Source: Halichondria panicea
Lineage: Eukaryota; Porifera; Demospongiae; Suberitida; Halichondriidae
Reading direction: 5' to 3'
NCBI RefSeq assembly: GCF_963675165.1
Contig: NC_087388.1
Span: 4,655,047-4,719,046 of the forward strand
DNA: 64,000 nt
In this document: one piece after another, positions 47,815-60,111 of the stretch
How positions within the stretch are numbered: position 1 is the first letter of the stretch
Layout: every line of letters starts with the position of its first letter
Translations under genes and position numbers: made by a program
Notes under the pieces: model-generated
Told to the model about the DNA's origin: nothing
Seen by the model: the letters and a program-made list of their open reading frames with translations, nothing else
Databases searched by the model: none

Positions 47815-48059
47815 GTGGACCACTGCACCTCGAGGACATTGAAGATTCTCTTTCACTAACTACTAGACAATCAACACCCTGTATTATCTGTCCCTGGCAC
47901 AAGTGGTGCTTTGATCTGAGTACTGGGAGACAGTTAGACCCACTTGGGAGAGAGCAGCACATACAATCTTATCCTGTTCGAGTAGATTCAGATACTGGGA
48001 CTATTTCTATTGGTTTTGCATCGTTCGATTCATCTTGTTTTACTGACTATGACTTCTAG
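47815..48059 (+). pseudogene. Duplicated last exon of the Rieske gene, copy 2 (intact)
   Basis: 245 bp like the original, with the GCAG acceptor and the frame open to the same stop. CPWHKWCFD is intact. Few amino-acid changes (A to E, G to R). It has no upstream Rieske exons of its own. It could only be expressed by long splicing from 31953 or in a chimeric transcript. Confidence 0.8.
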
Positions 48060-48515
48060 ATCCTATATAGTATTCTGTTATCATGTTTATTCTTCAGGTA
48101 ATTATTTTCATACATTAATTTGGGGAATTAAATTAAGGTGGTTTGATTTGGGTGATTCAGCCTATGCATGTCCTAGCAATAATTGGTTTCTATCATAAAT
48201 ATAATTATACCAACGCATAATTTACAAAAGCGTTGGTGTCTATTTGTCAAATGTAAAGGTGAGGCGTCTCATAATGAATTTGGTATAAAGCATAGCCTCG
48301 TTCCCAGGCCTTATACTTTTTCTTGTTGTTGTCACTGTTCATCCATAAATCATAAGAAAGACATATAGTGAGGCAGTAAAGAAAGAAATGGGCGTACGTA
48401 AAGCTTACATCTATTTCTTTCTTTATTCCTCCAATCAATATCTCAATCTCATTGAACGATAATATACAGTATTTAATCTTATTGAACGATTGTGAGAACA
48501 TATATGTGGAATATC

Positions 48516-50015
48516 ATTAGCATTGTCTAGAGGGACAGCCCCTCACAACATGTTGATTGTGACACGTGCATGTAATGTCCTATAATTGCATGGGGAAAAT
48601 CAAAAACTATATGACTGTGCAATGTGTATGTGCATGTCACTGTGTGTGTTTATTCGATATCTTGGTACCTATATATACTCACTGTACCAAATATTAGTGT
48701 CTCAAGCCGTAAGCCAATTTTGTTGTGCATTCTGACCTGTGTTCCTTGTTATATCTGTGACGTGGTGGCAGCCGGCCGCCCTGCATGGGTATAATATTAT
48801 AGCACTACATGATATTGCTGTATATAAGGTTGAACTATATTCTATAGTTTAGTGATAATGTGTTTGTACCGTTATAAGAAACATATTTGGGAGGCTATAA
48901 TTATAGGGTATCTTTGGGAGGATGCTATTGTATTGCATGGATTTAATTCACTGAGTATGTTTAATTACATCTTATAGTTGAGTATTACCTTTACAATCAC
49001 ACATGCATGTACTACCATCAGCTCCCTTTGTATCTCTATAATTATGTGTGTTCAGTATGCAATCCCTTGCATATAATTATCGACTTTGGCAAGCTCAATA
49101 GGTCAGTATACATGCTTTATGCAATACTTCCTGTGAGATTCAGAAGATGTTATAATCCTTTCCTTTTCACATACTTTGTCCACTCATTTCAAGTTTCCTA
49201 TAATTATATAAAAGCGCTGCAATGGGTTAATTTTCACCGCTATATACACACTCAATAGTTGTGCCCAAAATCCCCTTGCCATGGAAGGTAGTATGTTGGG
49301 AAGGAATTGTGATCTTGTGATCAGACTATACATAGAATCACACATAATTGTGGGTAGCTATATATAGCATATACCAAATATGGTTGTGGTGCAAGTCGTA
49401 TAATATTATGGCTGTGCGTTTTAGTACCGTATATAGTATTAGGGGGATGTTAGAGCTGATAGTAAAGTTCCTGCAAACTGCATGTCATGTGTATGGCTTC
49501 ATGCATGTGTGCACTGGGAAGTACCTAGTGCACATGTATAATACTATAATTATGCATGTATTATGCATGTTTCAATTGTTCTTTTATGGTCATGCACATG
49601 AGAGCATATTAAAATACTGGTCTGTAATAGGTTCACACCATTTAAGCCAGCAGGAACATTCCCTCAGATTGAATGTATTTTGGGTCTATATGCATGCCTT
49701 TGTGTGCATGCATAAAATTATATGCGCCAGAGACATACGATCATTATTATGTACATGTGTCTGTCTGTGCATTCCATGCAGTTGTAATTTCTAAACAGTT
49801 ACGCAATTAATAGGAACACAGTTAAGAGATTCGTAGGCTTCTCGGCACGTTTTATTGTTCTGTAATACATGTAGTAGCTGTTTTTTATGCTATATGGACG
49901 GAATTACACTCTATAAACAGCAACTCATATTTGCATCGATGTGTGAAACATTCTAAAATGGAATCATAAATAATTATAATTAGCATGCTCTGCCATGCAT
50001 GTGCTTTTAGGACAG
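48516..50015. repeat. Block Y, copy 2
   Basis: Same orientation and order as 43911-45345, with small indels. It is followed by about 500 bp of unshared DNA and then the third Rieske exon. Confidence 0.95.
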
Positions 50016-50508
50016 TGTAAACAATAGCTGTAAAACAGACCAACTATAAAGTGATTCGTGAATAGCATTAACTGCCATTATGCCAGAGGATGTGCCAGGA
50101 TGTTTGGTCTGTGACTGTTTTCCAGGATGCTTGCAGCTTTGGCTATACGCATGGGAACTATTTGGAGACGTTCGTTGTGCGGCTAAATTACCAGACCATG
50201 TGTTCACCGCTAAGGTTAAATTATTTACTAACACTATAATAATGGCTTTGCTAGTACACATTTTACTCAGTTTGCATGGTTATAGGACTGTATAGTAACC
50301 CGGGTATGGTGTAATGTGTTTATTAATGATTGACATGTGTGCATAATGTATAACGCAGTTATGGCCAATTTTGGGGTCCAATATTGACATTCCAGTAGAT
50401 CTATACTAATTTGCTTAATTAGATTGAACATGAGATCGGTATACTGCTCTCAGTACATGTGTAAAGTGAGCCTCGTGTATTTTTGTTACAATTAATCGTG
50501 TCATGCAG

Positions 50509-50755
50509 GTGGACCACTGCATCTCGGGGACATTGAAGATTCTCTTTCACTAACTATACTGGACAATCAACACCCTGTATTATCTGTCCCTGGCACAAGT
50601 GGTGCTTTGATCTGAGTACTAGGAGACAGTTAGACCCACTTGGGAGAGAGCAGCACATACAATCTTATCCTGTTCAAGTAGATTCAGATACTGGGACTAT
50701 TTCTATTGGTTTTGCATCGTTTGATTCATCTTGTTTTACTGACTATGACTTCTAG
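50509..50755 (+). pseudogene. Duplicated last exon of the Rieske gene, copy 3 (frameshifted)
   Basis: 247 bp instead of 245. Two extra bases (ACTATACTGG against ACTACTGG) lie before the second cluster motif and shift the frame, so CPWHKWCFD is lost. The acceptor is still present. Confidence 0.85.
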
Positions 50756-51217
50756 CGTTGTTTTTCATTAATTTTACATAAGTGGTTTAATTAATTCGTC
50801 TGATCCAGCAGCTTGCATGCATGCCTTAGTAATAAGTTATTCTCATAGCACATACGTTTTGCGAGACAGCCAATAAAGGTATTATGCTATTCATGCACTC
50901 CTATCCGCTAACGCACACAGAGTCACTGGCTTATTAAATCAACCGTAAAGCGTGGGTGTCTATTTGTCCAATATTAAAAGGGGGCGTAGCAAGCCATGAA
51001 AACACCCTGGGTATTCCCAGGCTTCTAGGATATAAGTCCAGGCGGCGTTAATTCTTTATGCAAAGCAGATTAACGCAAGAGCGTCGAGAAAAAAGTAATC
51101 GAGTGGTGAGTATAATAATGTCTAGCTAGACTAAGCTATAGCGGTATGTGTATTAAGGTGTGAACATGCATAATGACAACACCTTGCAGATAACAACTGA
51201 CAAAGAAGAGTCTCATC
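50756..51217. other. Upstream region of IgR2
   Basis: 460 bp with no gene. Presumably contains the IgR2 promoter and 5' UTR. The last 35 bp resemble the IgR1 leader. Confidence 0.4.
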
Positions 51218-54200
51218 ATGATACAAGTACAAGAAATCGTGCTTAGCACAGTTCTACTATTATGCTTGACAGCATTATCCAAGTGTCAGTACGAAGTGAT
51301 CAACACTGGTCGATTCGGAATCATCCGGAATACAATTGAGCTAGAATGCAGAATCAATGGTGCGGCATTGCAAGAAGCTGTCTTTTGGCTCAATCGAGTC
51401 AGCAGAGAGAATGAGTTACTAGCATTGGGAGTTGACGTGACTGTACGTCCAGATGGTCGAATCGTGTTTCAGATTACAAGAGAACTGGAGGGAACATTCT
51501 TTTGTGGACAAAATCTAGAGAATTTCGGTCGAGTTGGAAAACAGCTGATTGGTGAGTGGGTGGTAGCTTAATTGCTTCATTTTTTTAAAATGTGATAAGA
51601 GACTGAATGTTTGCTCAATCAGTGCTTGCACTAAAACTGAATAGTTAGTAAATTCTGGGGGGCAAAATATTTGTGGTTTTCGTGGCTGAACACTGGACCA
51701 CAAATGAAGCGACCTTGCCTACCTTTACCTGCAGTGCAAGCAGCAACCACCAAAATAAGATCCACGAATTGACTAAATATTGCTCAACCACGAATATTTT
51801 GCCCCCCCCCCCCCCCTGAGAATTACCCGCTATACGGTATTATTCATTTTTAGTGCAAGCACAGGAAACAGGGATAAGGTCACACTTTATGCTTTGTGGT
51901 AAGATAGAGTCTTGCATGAGTGTTGCTGGTTTCTGTTGTGTGCGTGACATCCTCTAGCTATATCCATCGACATGTGGTAACTACTATTATGTTTTAACAA
52001 CAGAAGTGGTGCAAACTATATAGAATTCCCTATAGCTAATGTGTTCGCTTACCTCTGTATAAAGTGCAATCTGTCCCAGATTATTAATGACAGCAAGCAT
52101 TGTGCAACCGCACCAACTATTTTTTGCAATTTACAGTACATACAGTTATAATATGTAGTACAGGAAGGCTCGTTTCATTACATACTCGCGACATAAATTG
52201 AAGTGACTGTTTCATCGTCACTACTTTTCATGATAGTATAAAACCCGGCTTGGAAACAAACATTAATCTAGGTACTCTCCCAAAATGTTTGATGTCCATT
52301 TTAGTCATTGCATTGTCTGTAAAGCAGCTTTAACAATCCCACTGATAGGATGGAATTTTAAATAGCAGGTGTGTGTGTGTGTAAATTGAAGCCATGTGTG
52401 TATCATCACATGGTCCGAAATACCATGCAGTAGTATGACATGAGTAAGAAGGTGGTTAACGTAAGCTAACTGTAATGTATATTTTTCACCAGAAAATGAT
52501 TTAATATCTGTTTAGTATAAGAAGGTGGATAACTGAAACTGATGGCTTTCAGAAAACTGCTCTTTGATTAACTGATTTCCTTTTCCACAGCTTATCCTAA
52601 CCGGTTCATACCACCAAATAATGAACGGACTTTTTTTGCCAAGGTTGGCACCACTGCTCGCTTGCGTTGCTCCATTCTGCCTGGGGCACTCAGGGCACAG
52701 TACTTTGCAGACTGGAGAAATGCCACAAGCTCTATAGAGGTCGCTAGACTCGATGGACCACGACCCTCCCCTCCTTTCTCCACCACTCCGGACCCTAGGT
52801 GGGTGTAATTATAATAAAATAGGCGTAGGAATGAGCACCAAACAGTCTATTAATACTCATAACTTATGATGCAAACTTTTAATATCTAATCAGTTTCCCC
52901 AATTGTTTACATCATTCATTGTCAACATGTAGGGGATTTCTTTAGGGTTGATCCCTGGGGTTTTTTTTTATTATCTAGTCAGCACAAACTTAAGCTGATG
53001 CATGCGGGTTACAGTTCGCATATAATTTATACAGTATATACACTAAATCAATACCACATGCAGTTCTATTTATAATATTATTGGCAGTATTTTAGTGTCC
53101 CTTCGTCTTGCCATCCAGATTCATGGTTGATGAGACGACGTTTTCCCTCATCATTGAGTCAGTGAGTCTATCTGATGCGGGTAGATACCAGTGTGTGCTC
53201 GGTGTGAGGGACCCGGCCGGTCTACGTCTTATCTATCCCCAAACTGAGACACTCGACCTGACACTCATCGTCTATCGTAAGTCTGAGGGATTGTTCACAG
53301 ATTCACTAATAATTAATTTTGGTCTTTTGGTATTATAGTATAGTTTTAATAGAGTAATGGGGAATGTTTCTCCTCTCCTATATATATCTATGAGCCGCCA
53401 TGCATGGGTGCACTCTAGCTATCCCAGTGCATGTTAACGTGAAGCGTTTGGCTTCCGTAAGCATAATTACATGTGTATGTATCAAACCATCTATATAATT
53501 AGATCATAATTACCTTTGCCATAATTAATTAGAGGCTCCAATAATCACCGAGTCTCCGGAGAACCGCATCATTGCTCTTGATGACAACATACCGAACCAA
53601 AGTGCCACCTTCCATTGTCAAGCAAGAGGGCAACCAAAGCCTGAAATCGAATGGCTGCACAACTCACAAGAAATTGAAAACGATTTGAACTCAGACACAA
53701 CTGGGAAATACGTAGTACGTACAGATGCTGCGAGTACACCAACTGGAGATTACATTGTCAGTAGTTGGTTGACTGTTAACACAGTGGATGCCTTTGATGC
53801 GGGTGAGGTGGTGTGCAGTGTAATGGCCGATGATGATGAACTACCTACTGATCTACAGACGGTTCAGACAACGACTCAACTAGCTGTAATTGGTGAGTAT
53901 TATTATCAATTTGCTGTGGTTATTGCTTTGATAGAACATAGCCTCATTCATAAATAATATTAATGACATCCGTTAATCCGAATGTATTCGGATGGAGTCT
54001 GTACAATTATTATAGTGGGGTTAATTATGTTGGTGGTAAAATACTCTGCCACACACACTTTATATAAGTGGCTAATTATCTAAGTGCTCTGTACACAAAC
54101 TTCTGAGTGTGAGTTACTTGTTGTGACATTCACTTTTCTTTTTACAGGGAGCTTTAGCAGTTTGGACCTACTAATTTCCACAAATGGCGACATCATATTC

Positions 54201-55386
54201 AAACTAAGACTACCTTCTCCTATTCTGGTTCCTGTGCAGCTATCTATCATCTACATTGACGCTAATGACAACAGAAGAATCTCTCCAAGGGTAACAGAAA
54301 ATGCGTACAACGGTACAGACCTAATCACTCATTTGGAGCCAAGTTTTCAAGTCCCCACTGATTTCAACACTGTGAGGATCAGAATAGCCCTGCGGTATCA
54401 AAGGCTACAAGGACCATTCAATGAATCGGCACTTACATTTGGTATGTATACCTAGTAGCTTATGTGAATGATGTGTTTTTTTAAGCCCATATCCGGCTAA
54501 CAAGTGCACAATACACAACAATTGAATGCAACATTTGGACTGTGCTTTTCGATATATACAGTCCATATCGATATCATATTATTTTCTGTTTTTTACAGAT
54601 CTCCGACGTCCAAATTTTTTCACAGAGGAGGAGGCCAGTGTCTGGAATGTGGCTATAATCAGTATAGCTGGATCAGTCATTGCGATCTGTGTAGTCATCG
54701 CTGTTTTGGTCACATTGCTAACTTGCATCGCATGTCGACACACGATGAAGCGCAAACATACCAGTCACATGGCAGACATTGCTAGAATGGAAGCAGGTCA
54801 TAACCAAATTCTAGCAGAAAAACATAGCGATAATCAAGCAGAATTGAACATACTTCGAGAAAACCATGAGCAGATTATTAAAAAACTTGATGAAAATAAT
54901 GAAGCAAAACTGAATACATTGAAAGAAGAAAACGATGCAGAAATTGAAAGACGCACTCTTGAATATGAAAGAAACCAAGAATCAACAAATCAAAAATACA
55001 AACATGAGCTTATGTTACTCGAAGCAAAACATGAACACGAAACTAGACTGAAACTCTTGGATATGTATTCCGATAAAATGTCAGCTTGCAATGGTGGGGG
55101 CTTTAAAATTACTTATATAGTTGGTAAAACAGAAATATCAATTGAAAAGAAGAACACCAGTTGTGGGGATATGATAGATGGACCACATACAATGTACACA
55201 GCACAAGCAGTGGATAAGCGACCAATGTTACTCAGAGGAGAGAGTATCGACTATGGGAGCAACTTCCAGTTAGAGCAAGAGTGTGTGATTGACTGTTTCA
55301 AGAATATTGTGGAAGCCAGTATGAAAGACTCAAGGATTGGACCAACACTACGGAGATTAGTATCAACTGACCAATTAGAAAGATAG
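51218..55386 (+). CDS. Ig-superfamily transmembrane receptor IgR2 (713 aa)
   Basis: Exons: 51218-51551, 52591-52798, 53119-53276, 53533-53892, 54148-54441, 54599-55386. The first five have exactly the same lengths as in IgR1 (334, 208, 158, 360, 294). The ectodomain has the same order: signal peptide, V-like D1, V-like D2 with both Cys, I-set D3, FN3-like D4. The membrane helix (about 470-496) is near identical to IgR1, then the protein diverges. The tail of about 217 residues has a long highly charged coiled coil (for example NEAKLNTLKEENDAEIERR) and a C-terminal segment with ITYIVGKTEIS that is not recognised. The tail may oligomerise or bind the cytoskeleton (inference). Tail-to-tail with IgR3, 317 bp between stops. 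Confidence 0.9.
51642..51839. mobile_element. Foldback MITE in IgR2 intron 1
   Basis: Right end GAGAATTACCCGCTATACGGTA is clear, the left end is decayed (AGTTAGTAAATTCTGGGG), and the inner arms contain a CCCC run and CACGAATATTTTG. Not shared with IgR1 intron 1. Confidence 0.75.
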
Positions 55387-55560
55387 CTATAGTTATTGTT
55401 AGTAGAATTTTTTAAACTTCACTTATTTTGTTCAACACTTGTTCACTGTAAACTCACTATAAATTATTAACAATCATGAAAAATGGAGTGTCAAACTGTC
55501 AATGCTAGCTATAATATAACACACAGTCTATATATATAATTATGTAAAACAGATACGTTT

Positions 55561-55690
55561 TAATAACATAAAACATCTCAAATAAAATGCATCATTTGAA
55601 ATTTAATGTAGAAATGACATAAATTTCTGTCAGTTTAACAGCACGATGATGCATCCCATATAACATAATTATGTGTTTTTGGTGTGCATG
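55561..55690. repeat. 140-bp direct repeat, copy 2 (between IgR2 and IgR3)
   Basis: Partner of 36743-36885. It ends only 14 bp before the IgR3 stop codon, so it is probably inside the IgR3 3' UTR. Confidence 0.9.
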
Positions 55691-55703
55691 ACTAAAAATA
55701 AAC

Positions 55704-58316
55704 TTACACACAAGTTTCTTTTTGGGTACAATATCCTTGCCCACTATATACTGAAACAGTCTCCTCTATATCAGCTGGTTGTCTTGTATCTGCAGCGTCT
55801 TCACTATTTAGCATAGTATATGTGATAGACGGCTTGAGCAATTCCTTGATAGTTTTAAAAGTATTCTTAGTTTCCTTCTCTTCAGCACTCTCTCGGAAAC
55901 AAAATGGTCGCCAGTGTCGTTTAGTTGTACTTGATTTCCTCCTGGTAGTCACAGGTGGTTCTTCCTCAGGGGGCATAGCACCTGGATATGTCGGACCAGA
56001 AACTGCACCTGCCGGTTTGCCGTTGGTTTCTTCAGATGGGATCTTAGGTGATTTTTGCTTCAAAGCTTCCAGTACCTGGTTTAGTGTTAATTGGCCAGGC
56101 AAATTGTCGTTGACAAACTTTGTTTGTGCACCTTTTGTGTTGGCTTTGAAGGAGCATTCCAAGGCTTTTTTTCGTCCGAAACAGAGGCAGAGTAGAACAA
56201 TCAAAACTATGGCAATGATGATGAGTGCAAGGAGCAGGAAAAGTCCGGGAACGAGGAACGTCACAAGGATAATTGACAGCTCAGTTGGTAGCGATCGATC
56301 TGTGAATGTAGTAACAATGAGTATATACTGTGCGTACGCATATAATGATATTGCGTGAAAATTGAAGTAAAACATGCTTTGTGTCCAGTCCAAAATAGCT
56401 CCCAACAAAATAATGACAGGAAACGATTAATTTTGCTAATTAGCTTGAAAAATGTGCTTATACTAGAACGTGGGTGCACCTTTTTAATTAGATTACGGCT
56501 ATTTCGACGCTAATAACAATGAAACCTGCATGTCTATAGCGGGCATACCAACGGTGGCTGTAATAAAGATGTGGTCACATGTTATAATAGAGATTTTGAG
56601 GCCCATTTTACCTAACTGTATACGAAATAATTATGTGAACCTGAAGTAGCCATTAGCGGAATTTCACTGAATCAGCGACTCTGAACCGTGCTTCAGGCGT
56701 ATTGTACCTCATACACATCGCAAAAATTAATTGTCAGAGGCTACTCTAACTTACAATTAGTTACTTTCCCGTCCACCCCCCGCATGCATACTGATCATGA
56801 GCTACATATCACATTGAACTGTGCTACTGATCATGACCTCTGAGCTGTAGGAAATCATATGGTTTTGTTATTGCATCAATTTTAAAGGATTTCATGATAA
56901 TTATTATTGCTATTACATAATACAAACACACTTTCTGCTCGCATCCTCTTTTTAAAATTGGAGTGGCCTAACGTTATAGAGGGCATGCACTGTTGTGGAG
57001 GGTAACCTGCTTTTACTGGCTAGGGTGAACATGCACAACAGACATGCTCACTCTTACCGTGTGTAACTTGGTCTCCTTTCAGAGGTCCAGTATTAGACTG
57101 ATGCATTAGTGCAACATCAACTGTAAAGCGTTGGTAAGGCATCGTGTCATCAAAGTGAGTAATTTCCTGCGACTGAGTGAAACGGCTGAGAGTTATGGTA
57201 TTGAGTGAATCACCAGTGTCAATATCAGTGTACTTGATAAACAGTTGCACTTCAGCTGGTATGGGTACCTCAAGAAATACCCGAAAGATAATAGTTTGTG
57301 AGACTGTGATGAATGTAGACAATCTCTGCACTTCACCTGCAGCATGCAATATAGAGTATATGAAATGGACAGGTTACAAAACACATTATCCACAAAGGAA
57401 TATCATAAAAAGACTCCCAAGACAGTCTCCTATACATGACAGTATGGTCAAATGAACTGGTCAACGCACTCAATGTTCTTCTTACTGATGTGTTGATATA
57501 CAGTAATATTATGCATTGTGCACACTGAAAGTGTAACTCGTATACATGTGTGCGAATTATAGCACTTACCTAACACTGACAAGAAAGCTGTTGCAGTGGT
57601 TTTAGCCGACTCGCCATCACCCGGTCTAATAGTGCCTGTACAAGTCACGTTCCCACTGTCATAATTATCCAGACTCTGAATCGCAAAAGAGCTCTCAAAA
57701 ATAGTATCTTCTACTCTTGAAAAATTCAATATGTATTTGTTTCCGTTCCTCAAAATTTCTTTGCCGTTATGCTTCCAGGAAATCTCCAGTGAAGGGTATC
57801 CTCTTATTCTGCAGTAGTACGTTACTAATTGGTTGGCATCAGAAGTGGATAAGACAACAACTTGAGATTCAGGTGGTTCCATAAAAGTCGGTGGGACTGT
57901 ATAATTATAGGAAAACAATCAATTTGTGTGACTTCATAACCTTTGGAGTATAATTATAGTAGTATAGGAGTTTATCTACAGTGCACCTGTTTTAGAGGGT
58001 CACCAGTGGCAGTATAATTATTATAATAAACAGAGCCCATACTAACACACATTGAGGTTCAATAAAGGTAGTGGGACCGCATGGGAAATAGTGTGAATCA
58101 TAATAAACTATAGCCTATTAATTTGGGCTATAGTAGTAGGTCCGGAGTTTTTTTACAGCGAAACGTGTTTTAGAGGGTCACCAGTGGCAGAATTATAATA
58201 AAGAGGTGGTTAAGACTGACTATGTGATACTTTGGCTTCTGGTTCAGTCTAATTGCATGTGGGCGGGAGGATTTTGCATTATTACCCTATGCGTGTGCAG
58301 CAGGGGTAGAGTGATT

Positions 58317-58352
<36 letters not shown>

Positions 58353-59783
58353 TGTTTGTGTGTGGACACAAAAATGAGCTGTTTGAGCGAACTAGACAAT
58401 TTCATGGACTGCTTTAACTGCTAATGAGACAGTGGTTGAAAAATGAATATAGCTAGTTGAAACTTGTAGGCGATCTTCGAGTGACAAAAAACACTGTTAT
58501 CTAATCAATCTAATCGTTGTTTTTATGAATTTACGATCATGCATTCCCCATACAAATATTAAGGTCATTATGGTAAAAAGTTGTATCCATTTTGCTGCTG
58601 TGCGTTGAAGCGTTGAAGCTCAACGCACAGAGTGCATCTTGTATTACTAAGTTTAACCTGATGAATAATAATTATTATGAATATGCAAATGAGTTTCATT
58701 AACATACTAGCCATAATTAATGATGCGAGGGTGTACCAGAAACTACTTGGCATGACAGCAATAAAGTTTCACTGTACTATAGGGAACACATGCACCGCTT
58801 TTAATACACATCTCACTAGCCAAGAGGCTATAGAACTGAATGCTATCCTACTACAGCTGGCACGCACAATGCATCACCATGACATTGTACTTCCATTAAT
58901 TGTACAATTCTATTTCTGAATGGCTTCTGGTAGCCATGTGCATGCACTGACGGTACAGGGTGATATAAATCAAGGCTTCTCTCACCATACACATCAAGGG
59001 TCACTCCTAGCCTCTGAGTCTGCGTGTACAGAAACATTTGTCCTGCAGGATCAGCCACACCCACAACCCCGAAGTATATGCCTCTGTCATCGAAGGATAC
59101 TGATTGAATAGTGAGAGCAAAAGTTTCTGGATTAACAAAGTATCTTGAGTTGGGATCCAATGGCAACAAACTTCGACGAGGGCCTTGGATTCTACCGATG
59201 GTCTGTGAACTGTTGTCTAGCCAGTCAACGTAGTATTGTGCTAATAAACTTCCAGGGAGTACTAATGGATTGAGCACTGCATCACTACCGATTCGCACTG
59301 TTTCTTTCTTTGATTCAAGTTGAGAAGATATTAATGGAAAAGCTGCAGATATATAGGGGAATTAAGAACAAGCACAAGCCATTTAGCGCTGCTTCAATAA
59401 ACTAATGGACATGCTATAGTAGATTATGCACTGCACGTAACTTTTTTCTAGCACTCACCTATAAGAGGTTCCATTCCACTAATGGTGTTCACATCACTAC
59501 CACAGAAGTACAATCCTTCAAGTTCTCGAGTAATCACAAAGTTAAAGCCTTGAGAGTTTTGTGAATACTTTTCTTCTCCCAGTATATTTCTTAGCTCTCT
59601 TTGAGTGCTGTCTATCCAATAGAAAAGATTTGGATAGTCAATTAGGTTGACATCTCTGCAGTTTAATGCTAGTTGGTTTTGATTGATTCCTGCTCCTCTG
59701 CTTGTGATGAGCTGAAAAGGACCTTGCTGGGCACTGCAATACTGCAGCAGCCCGTTGAGAGATAGCAGAAATAGTAGTAGCAT
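55704..59783 (-). CDS. Ig-superfamily transmembrane receptor IgR3 with ITIM-like tail (627 aa)
   Basis: Exons: 59783-59459, 59342-58986, 57896-57570, 57336-57058, 56299-55704, all joined in phase 1. Signal peptide (LLLFLLSLNGLL). D1 is V-like with LNC, FYWID and ITRELEGLYFCG, the same motif as IgR1. D2 is one exon and lacks both canonical Cys (F-strand RGIYFGVVG). D3 is I-set (YYCRIRG, ISWKHNG, VTCTG). D4 (336-429) is a beta-sandwich. The membrane helix (about 437-468) is long and very hydrophobic. The tail of about 160 residues is Pro/Ser/Thr-rich and contains ITYTML (588-593). This fits the ITIM consensus (I/V/L/S)xYxx(I/V/L), the SHP-phosphatase docking motif of inhibitory receptors. The motif is short, so signalling is an inference. 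Confidence 0.9.
58317..58352. repeat. (TG)n microsatellite
   Basis: About 16 TG units in an IgR3 intron; here it is not at an exon edge. Confidence 0.9.
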
Positions 59784-60111
59784 TTCTTTACTTGTTCATT
59801 AGAGTCTAGTCTATCCTCACAGTCACTGTTTCTACTGAGTATAAAATGTAGTTCATTTGCTTGTATAAATTGTCGGTTTGTTGAGCACGTGACATTGACG
59901 ACGTCACCGCCGCAACTAGTATTTTGTGGTAAAGTTATGATGTTATTATGCTAATTGTAGTCTGTGGTAAAATTTGTGACCCATATTTCTGATTACGAAA
60001 TTTGATGAATTGTTTTGGCATTGAAAATTCACAAATAGAAAACAATTAATACACACAACTAAACCAACTGAAATGTACAACCATGCATATGCACTTCATA
60101 AATTTATATAT
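59784..60111. promoter_or_regulatory. IgR3 upstream and IgR4 3' flank
   Basis: 328 bp containing the IgR3 promoter by position. TATAAAA lies about 55 bp upstream of the IgR3 start codon (minus strand: ACTCAGTAGAAAC lies between). No other site was recognised. Confidence 0.3.

Larger units (their letters stand above)
45408..48186. repeat. Segmental duplication X, copy 2
   Basis: Matches 33350-35475 but lacks the piggyBac MITE and carries the hAT-like element. Contains the second Rieske terminal exon. Confidence 0.95.
41319..50508. other. Duplicated noncoding region between IgR1 and IgR2
   Basis: About 9 kb built from Y and X blocks, a hAT-like element, MITE fragments and one intact copy of the last Rieske exon. 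The open frame found in both Y copies (44807-45118 and 49651-49794) is shared because the DNA is duplicated; nothing supports coding. Confidence 0.6.

Noticed and set aside
44807-49794. Open frame present in both Y blocks
   Set aside because: Conserved only because the DNA was recently duplicated; composition is Cys/His/Met-rich and there is no splice or start context.
55822-56358. 178-codon plus-strand open frame opposite the IgR3 tail
   Set aside because: The minus-strand reading has a phase-correct acceptor, a membrane helix and a matching gene architecture; the plus reading has no such support.
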